Shown: positions 56,839-64,000 of the stretch, one piece after another
Position numbering within the stretch: position 1 is the stretch's first letter
How the letters are laid out: every line of letters begins with the position of its first letter
Assembly (NCBI GenBank): GCA_007115705.1
Contig: QXEO01002103.1
Coordinates: 513,113-577,112, forward strand
From: Dactylis glomerata
Taxonomy: Eukaryota; Streptophyta; Magnoliopsida; Poales; Poaceae
Direction: 5' to 3'
Length of the DNA: 64,000 nt
Notes under the pieces: generated by a model
What the model was told of the DNA's origin: nothing
Database searches by the model: none
What the model saw: only the letters and a program-made list of their open reading frames with translations
Made by a program: the position numbers and the translations under genes

Positions 56839-58674
56839 GTGAGAAAATCAACTTTTTCCATCAAATGGCATGATCCAATTTTTTCCAATATCCATGAGAA
56901 TTTGAGTGTAGTGGTACCACATATGGCACAACAATTTCTGAGGCAGCAACCCCATTCAAATGCAAACATGCATGTGTAATCTGTATGCTTCTCTGACCCA
57001 AATCATTTTTAATCATCTTCGGTGAACAATATGGACAGTCAATTGCATAGATCAATTCATATTCGAATACTTTTGACAATGCAAATTACTCCACTCGTGA
57101 CGCATAAGAAGCTGATCTCATTCTATACAAAGCTAAGTAAATTTGCAAGAAAAAAGCATACATACACTTGCACCTTGCAGCTTAGTCCTGTACTCACTCG
57201 TGAACAAATATTTGTACTGTATGTAACACATAAGTGAAGGATAAGAGGTGACAAATTAAAAGAAGATTAACCATATGGCGTACCATTGGATTGCAAGACT
57301 CGTCAGTTTAGAAGTACCCCTTGCTTGACAAATTAAAAGAAGTTCAGAATTACCCGAGTGAGACATGAGGGCATCTCCAGCCAATAGGAAACTGCTCACA
57401 CCGTCACACGCAGGCCTGGTCACACGTCCCCTTTGGACTACGAGGTCGCTGCCAGCGATCGGATCTTCAGGAGGCTTGGAAACCGATGAATATTTTGTGC
57501 TCACAGCGAGGAGCGAAGTTTGCGACTGCAAAGCCGTTGAGATAGTTTTCAATCGTGCCGAGTCCCAAGTCCTAACGCGGGAGCACCTACGCGTTGCCGC
57601 CATCCTGTCTGTTTACATTCGAGGAAGCTGGGCAGCATCCTAGCATCGTCGCGCGGACTGCAAAGCACTCTTAAAGCCGAGCATCTTGACGCTTGCTCGA
57701 CCATGTTGATTGGAATTCCTTGTCCCAGTCTGAAATTATCAGTTGAATTATCACGTCACATGTTGTATTCCAGGTCTAGTGATAGAAATGGCAAACTGAA
57801 CCGACACACTACAAAGACAGATTACACCAGCAAAGAGGGAAGCGGTGCCTAAATTGAGCAATCTTACAGCTCTGAATGTCGGGTGTTCAAGTGTGACAAC
57901 AGCTCGTCAGCAAAATACAGTAAATCAGCATGCATCCGTAGCCGCGCCGTTGCCGATGCACAGAACAATGTTTGTAAGCAACCTGCCTAGACTGATGACC
58001 TGGAGTACAAAAATCAATGTCGCTCGTGGTAGAGATTGATCCCAATCTGACGAACGTGGGCAAGCTAGCACGATTCCGTCAAGATGGAATACCCCACGGA
58101 TGAGAAGACGCTCGGCAGGCCAGCTTGCCTTCCTGCGGTGCCATAGCTGTTCGTTTGCGCCGACGGCTTCTACATGCTGACACCCGCCGCTTGACCAAAG
58201 AATCACACGGCCGCATAGGTGAGACCAAGCATCAAAGGGAATCAACTGGAAAAGCTACCGCTCTCTACTCCGCGCTTTAGATTCGAGAGAGCAGGTGGGG
58301 GATCGTTTGCCGGACTATTCCGTTCCTCCCGTCGGATGACGGAGAAGCGCCGCTCGCCGTAGATCGATGGGTGGCCGGGGATTGGATGACCGGAGGCCGC
58401 CGCGCCATGGTGCTGCGCCAGAATTGTCGGGAAGATCGGGTATGTGGAGACCAGCCGGGCGTTGGCATTGTTTGTTTATACAAAGAAAATATAACGTACC
58501 TAGTGCAAATTCTATTCCCGATCGAGTTGTATAGTTGTACTCGGGTGCTGGCCGCATCGCTTGGATCAAACGAACCAAACGAACCCGTACGATGACATCA
58601 GCACGTAATATGTGATTTTGTGAAGGGTAAATTGGTCAAAAAAGTGGTTGACGACGGAAACCTTACGTACTTTA
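56839..58674. other. no gene recognised; possible Helitron body
   Basis: Mixed composition, short open frames on both strands (for example near 57,256-57,643 and 57,925-58,245) without recognisable motifs or splice structure. Gene-fragment capture is possible but unsupported. Confidence 0.4.
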
Positions 58675-58695
58675 TGTATGCAGCTTTTTATTTTA
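58675..58695 (+). repeat. 21-bp direct repeat, second copy
   Basis: Exact copy of 56787-56807 (begins TGTATGCAGC, ends TTTATTTTA), 1.9 kb away. The first copy abuts the Helitron-like CTAG terminus. Confidence 0.85.
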
Positions 58696-60506
58696 TTATG
58701 GTATCTGCACTGTTTTCTTGGTCGGGTCAGCAAGATATGTCTCGTTCCGCATTATTTCGTCGAAACATGATCATTATTTCGTGGAAATGTGAACAAATTT
58801 TAATAAAAAAATTGTCAAGGAAGAATGAGCATACTATTTTTGTTGCACAAACATTTTTTTTGCCTATAAAAAATGAAGATGCATTCAACTCCAGTTTGGT
58901 AGCATGTTTCCGTTATCCATCATATCATGACGGAAAAAATTATGAAGTTTTGTTCGGATGGAACAGAAATACTAGCAGTGTTATGTACATATAGTTTTGA
59001 TACATTATATTGTTGTCAAAGCAAATAAATATTATTTGTAAAATAAAAATACCTATTAAGAAAATAAGAAATATGTATTATCAACTCTACTATAATAAAG
59101 TGGATGACACATATACTTATATAAAGAAGCTACAAGAAATTCAAAAAGAAAATTAAGTGAAAATAAATGGAAAGATATGAATGAAAATGAAATCTATATC
59201 TATATCTAATAATAAAATACGCAAGGGTTCCATAATTTGAATCTTCCGTCGAACATTTTATAAAAAAATCCTCCATAGTTGGACGAATCAGCCCACAGAC
59301 CGCAGAGATCCACGCACGACTCCTCCCGATAAAAGAGACCACACACGCTTTGGGTGACCATGATCGGGTCGGCCAAAGTATCCTGATCAGACCCGATCGT
59401 TCTTCTTGCTTTCTCTGAGTACTTAAATATGGCAGTGATTAATTGATTTCCGTGTCTCAAATTGATCTAAGTTACGATTGAAATTGCGATTCGTCGAGAC
59501 ATCAAGCGAGGACCATGGTGGCGACCACGGCAGACAGAAGCAAAGTCGATGAGACGAGGTCTTGGGCGAGGAGAGCCGCTCCGAGGGCGGGTGCTCGCCA
59601 TCGCCCGCCCGAAGCCCGAGGTCTTGGACGAGATCAAATTGGGGCGATTCAATTCCAGTGCCAATCGCCCACCCGAAGCTTGAGTACGACAGGGCGACCA
59701 CGCGATGTCGGGACTCGGAGAGAGTGAGGCGGAGCAGCGGCCGGAGGATAGGAGGAGGAAGTGCCATACACGACCTGGCTAGGTGTTGGAGGAACGGTGG
59801 CGGAGCGCGACGGCGGTTGGAGGATCCCCGTGTATCTGTGAGGGTAAGGAGAAGAGGAACCTAATTCCCGTCGATCAACGAGGGCAAAGAGAACGACAGC
59901 GAGGCGCTCATGAGGCGGATCTACCCGAGAGAGATTCCCCACCTTTGTTGGTCTTCTTCAATTTGGAGATTTTTTTAGAAGATTGTCATGTTCGCTGACA
60001 GGAGAAACATCAGAGATTCGTGTTGCCATGTACGCCCCAGTCCACCCGCGACGCCCCTCATCTTGGTGGATGTGGAGCTGGCCATGATCCACACGTGCGA
60101 GGTCGGATTCTCCTGTGTTGAGCCAGAGCTGCAGGTCCTGACCCAAGTGGAGCTGGTCCTTCGCAATCATGAGATGGGCGGCTTCGTCTTCAGGTGCGAT
60201 GGACGGCTTCGTCTTCAGGTGCCGCTCTGGCGATAAACGCATCCAGCTCGGGCATGGTGCTCGGCTGCTCGCCATGACCAAGTGGTGGACATGGTGCTCG
60301 CCATGACCAAGTGGTGGACATGGTGCTCGCCATGAGCGACGTGTTGTCGTGTTGAACTACAGCAACTGCCCCTATCGTGCAGTGTCGACCTTGCTAACAA
60401 CCTCCTCCTGGCCATCTAAAAAATCTGCTCAGAGCGGCATAACGCCTGTATGCACGCATGAATTAGTTGGCCTGCCTCGAGTATTGTTTTGATTTGATTC
60501 ACTATG
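58696..60506. other. no gene recognised
   Basis: AT-rich to 59,450, then GC-rich with short overlapping open frames on both strands. A Helitron 5'-end-like sequence (A then TCTATATCTATATCTAATAA) starts at about 59,192. A 29-bp tandem duplication containing CATGACCAAGTGGTGGACATG lies at 60,266-60,335. No coding function supported. Confidence 0.4.
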
Positions 60507-61586
60507 GGTGTGTTTGGTAGCCCGGGTCAACAGAGAATAGCTATCTCCCTGCAGCCAAGCTCACCCTAGCTAAGCTAAGGTCAGATTTTTTGCTGTGTTT
60601 GGTAGATCGGCTCAACTGAGATATGTTGAGGGCATCCGTTGTTTGGTGGCTCGTATATGGTGAGATCAGCTGATGGAGTCTAAAACTTACATAAAGACCC
60701 CTGCATATAAAAATGAAACACAATCGGATCCGTATATAAAAATTTAAAAGCAATCAGATCCCTGTAAATAGAAAAAAAGCAATCGGGTCCCTGTAGATAG
60801 AAAAAAAAGGCAATCGGGTCCTTGGGCGGAGCATCTCCGGCGAGGGAGCTCCGGCCTTGGTCGTGTGGCAGTCCGGCGCTGGCCGTCGGGCGCTCCCGCG
60901 CAGGCCATGGTGGCGCTGGCCTTGGGGCTTTGGCGCTGGCCGTGGTGGCGCTCCGGCGCAGGCCGTGGTGGCGTGACGCGCAGGCCATGGTGGCGTGACG
61001 CGCAGGCGGCGCTCCGACCCTGGCCGTGGTGGCGTGAGGCGCAGGCCGTGGGGCGCTGGCCGTCGGGCGGAGGAGCTCCGCGCAAGCCGTGAGCCGGAGG
61101 ACGTCCTGCGAGGCCGGGGGCGCGATGCGATGCGAGGGCGCTGGCCATGGCGAGGAGCTCCGCGGGGACGAGCTTCGGGCGCTCCCGCGCTGGTCGAGGA
61201 GGCCGTGGTGGCGCTCCGGCATAGGCCGGCGTCGGCGGGGAAGGCGGAGGCCAGCATCGGCGGAGGAGGGGGAGGCCGGCGTCGGTGGAGGTGCAGGTTG
61301 AGGAGGGTGAGAGAGAGCAGAGAAGGGGAGAAGTGAGGGGGGGTCGGTTTGACCCCTGTGGGCGAGAGCACGCGCACGGACGCGCGGTGGGATTTTTCGG
61401 CCGAGTCCAGCCCTGCCCACCTGCGAAGCTCGATTTGAGCTTCTCTACCGGGCAGGGCTGAGGGGCCTTTTTCGGTCGAGTTGGCCAGTGCCCATTTGAG
61501 ATAGCCGGCCTACCAAACACCTAAATTCCTAAAATTCTCGGCTGAGATGAGAAATGGTGGGTCGGGCCGACCTACCAAACACGCCC
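60507..61586. mobile_element. TIR DNA transposon with GC-rich repetitive core
   Basis: Ends GGGTGTGTTTGGTAG (left) and CTACCAAACACGCCC (right) are inverted with one mismatch; both are flanked by TAT (60504-60506, 61587-61589), a 3-bp duplication of PIF/Harbinger size. A second inverted pair of TGTTTGGTAG lies about 80 bp inside each end. The core (60,830-61,330) is a degenerate GC-rich tandem array of GGCCATGGTGGCGCTGG-like units; long frames across it are low-complexity Ala/Pro/Arg and not believable genes. PIF/Harbinger is the best guess; hAT is excluded by the short duplication. Confidence 0.6.
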
Positions 61587-63630
61587 TATATGTAGCTTCG
61601 AGTGCTTGCTTTGAACAAGATAGAAAAAACAGAAGCTCACTCCACCATAATGATCCTTTTGTTTTCCCGGTGTAGATAAATTGAAGCAAATAAAGAGATG
61701 CCTCATATGTGATTCCTCAACAAGAAATGGCTATGTACATAAGGAACGGATTTTTTAATATTAATTTTAGCCAGATTTCATAAACAATACTAATTGAGTA
61801 ATATTAGTGAAAATTCCTCAATTAATGTATTATTTATGAAAAATGTATTATAAAGCATAATAATATAAAAATCTTCAAAAGGAACTGTATATGATTATGG
61901 AGACAGATGGAGCACAATTCTTTTCCTTGCATTTTCTGGCTAGCTGCTCGCAGAGAACCCACGTCTCTGTGCCCGGCTACATGAGAGCCATAAGCAGCTC
62001 TGACATAAGGACGGCCAGCGCCAGCGCATGCACCCTCGTCGGTGTCGGAGTCGCTGGCGCCAATGGAGGATAGTGCGGGTGATAATGACGATGTGAAAGG
62101 TTGAAAGATTTTCTAAATAGCAGCTCACTCCATACCTCAATGTGAATTAGATTGGCCGTTCGCCTTGCAAATTGGATTGGTTGAGTAATAACAAAGTATT
62201 AAAGAGTGGATCAAATTAATATAATCTCTACTAATAATACGGCTTGAGGTCGTGATGGTTCGAAAACCGTGGTACTTAAAAAAAAACTAGTTCGTACGTC
62301 AATAAAACCGTTTGGTACGTCAACAAGTCCATCGTACGTCAAGAAAACCGGGGATCTTAGAAAAAAACGGAGGAAGGTAACCCCGATCGATCTCTGCCCG
62401 ATCCCCATCTTCTTCTTCCTCCCCCACCTTGCCGTCCGCCCCACTGCCCGTCCACCGTGGTGGATCGATTCCTCCTCGAATCTGTGATGCGCCGCCCACC
62501 CAGGTTGGTTTTCCGGGCCGCCGAACCACAACCGCGTCGCGTTGGAGAAGGAGGACGCTAGGAGCCGGGCAGCGTGTCCCGCGCGTGGAGAAGGAGGGCG
62601 CTAGGAGCCAGTAGCGAGGTCTTGCAGGTGACGAAACGAGAGAGGAGGCGAGATGGAAGAGGGCCGGTGCCATGGAGGCATCTGGGTCGCACGTCACGGC
62701 GGACGAGTACTCCCGCGATGAGGCGAGAAGGAAGAGGGCAGGGCCTCGTATTACGCTGTTTCTCCGGTTCCCTGGATGCTCGCCCTCCCACGGGCCTCCT
62801 TCCCCCCCAGCGAGTTACCCCTGAATCCCAACGGCCGGCATTGCCCCGAGCTACCCATCCCGCCCGACAGGGACGCCCCAACCTACCACTGCATCAGGGG
62901 GTGAAGGGGCTGACGCCTTGCCGACGAGGTGGAGCCGTGGAGGCATAGTGGGGCTGATGCCTTACGTCGGCCGACGAACTGCAGGAGGCGGCATGGTCGA
63001 GCAGGAGGGCTGGGAGCGGCTGCGGCCCGCGTGGGGGCGAAACAGCTGTCAGAGTCAAGCAACGACACTCTGACGCGTGCGCAAATTGTAAAGTGTGTCC
63101 CTCAGATCGCCTAGGTAGTATGATGCGCTACAGCTCTTGCCTGGTAGTATGATGCGATACATCTCTTGCGGAGAAACCTGCTTCCAAAACTATGCAACAC
63201 ATACACATATCGATGGAATCAGCACGTCAATGGCAGCTGCTTCAGTCTGTCACACATGTTTAAAAGAAAAAATCTACAGGTTCAGTGGAGTATACTGATG
63301 TAGTACTTGCCGTAGAAGAAGAAGCTGGCACGCCACATCTCTATTGATCGAATTTTTGCTGCAGGGTTTCCAAACTTAGGATGGTAGTTTTGATTTTGAC
63401 CCGTGAATGTGCAGTTGATACCTCGCCTTGCTCGTGTGTATGTACTAGGCAGTGCGATTAATTAGTAATCTTGTTCCCAGTAAAAGTGAGCCACATAAGA
63501 TAGTGCTACAAAATATTTTAATTTACTTAAATTGTACATCTACTTCAATACATATTACTTATCCCGAAATACCTTACTTATCGCTAAAACAAGTAAATAG
63601 ACACACTAAAATATAGATACATGCAGTAGT
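61587..63630. other. no gene recognised
   Basis: AT-rich to 61,890, then patches of GC-rich sequence (62,370-63,060) with short uncoordinated open frames. A Helitron 5'-like TCTCTACTAATAATA occurs at about 62,226 without a matching 3' end. Tandem duplication of a roughly 31-bp unit (GGTAGTATGATGCG) at about 63,114-63,172. Confidence 0.4.
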
Positions 63631-63650
63631 ACGGATACGGAGGGAGTACT
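63631..63650. mobile_element. Stowaway-like MITE terminus
   Basis: ACGGATACGGAGGGAGTACT is the typical right end of a Stowaway MITE (GGAGGGAGTA at the TA target). The left end is not recognisable, so the element is probably truncated or diverged. Confidence 0.5.
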
Positions 63651-64000
63651 AAATTTGATGTAAATATTTTGTACTCTATATTTTAATTTAATTGTTCAAC
63701 TTTATCTAAATAGACGTTTTAGTATAGATAAAACTAAGTCAATTAATTTAAAATAGGATTATTTTTTCTGTGGCAGCGCACGGGTACGGTAGGGACGCCC
63801 GGCTCTCCCCGTGTAGTGGCCGTGGTCTCCTCCTCAATCCCCGTAGCGGATGCGCCGGTTGCTCGTCCTCCACTGCGAGGCTCCCGGCAAGCCTTGGCCT
63901 GGCTCTCAAAATCCACTGGCGTCGGCAGCGCGCCCTACATCGACAGAGCCTCGCTCCTCTCGTACTCGGTAGATTTGTGGAATAAACTTAGACTGAAATG
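63651..64000. other. no gene recognised
   Basis: AT-rich then GC-rich sequence at the window edge; one 71-codon open frame (63770-63985, plus) has no recognisable motif and no supporting context. Confidence 0.35.

Noticed and set aside
60680..61520. Long overlapping minus-strand frames
   Set aside because: Explained by GC-rich tandem repeats; three frames are open at once, so openness is compositional.
62574..62948. Host gene on the plus strand at the right end
   Set aside because: Arg/Pro-rich frame in GC-rich DNA with an equally long frame on the other strand; no domain or splice structure.

Overview
The window is nuclear DNA of a grass, most likely a Pooideae species with a large genome (wheat, barley, rye, oat or ryegrass type). 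This rests on spliced plant gene structure, Stowaway and hAT MITEs, and kilobase-scale nesting of Sirevirus (Copia), Athila-like and Tat-like (Gypsy) LTR retrotransposons. No species can be fixed from sequence alone.

Layout. 1-7.0 kb: one host gene on the minus strand, a 13-exon type I protein arginine methyltransferase (PRMT6-like, 400 aa). It has a hAT MITE in intron 10, a Stowaway MITE downstream, and a Mutator-like MITE starting about 155 bp upstream of the start codon. 7.8-8.24 kb: a piece of an LTR. 8.24-23.3 kb: a complete minus-strand Sirevirus (TSD GAAAG) with gag, pol and an extra env-like-position ORF; its pol is split by a 3.56-kb solo LTR (TSD ACCTA). 23.3-28.08 kb: two Tat-type Gypsy 3' ends joined head to head as a large inverted repeat. 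One carries an ORF with an AT-hook and a B3 DNA-binding domain, the other a Transposase_28-type ORF. Both ORFs run antisense to their LTR. 28.08-56.75 kb: an old minus-strand LINE broken up by later insertions. These are Athila-like element C (28,198-50,411, minus, TSD ACCCC), which holds element A of the same family in the other orientation (31,160-43,114, plus, TSD GTGTG), whose 5' LTR holds solo LTR B (TSD ACCCC); solo LTR D (TSD AAAGC) sits in the LINE reverse transcriptase. 56.8-64 kb: no convincing host gene; Helitron-like termini, a TIR element with a GC-rich core, small tandem duplications and a MITE end.

Main observation. In all three LTR lineages the extra ORF lies beyond pol (sense in the Sirevirus and Athila-like elements, antisense in the Tat-like ones), and a TATA box with gene-like leader precedes each extra ORF. 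In the Sirevirus, the palindromic array that sits upstream of the LTR TATA box is repeated upstream of the internal TATA box. In the Athila-like elements, a roughly 52-nt dyad found in the LTR promoters is repeated upstream of the third ORF, and its outer arms change in a compensatory way between copies. I infer that these extra ORFs have their own promoters built from LTR-type modules. The only gene likely to serve the host is PRMT6; the rest is transposon sequence in various states of decay.
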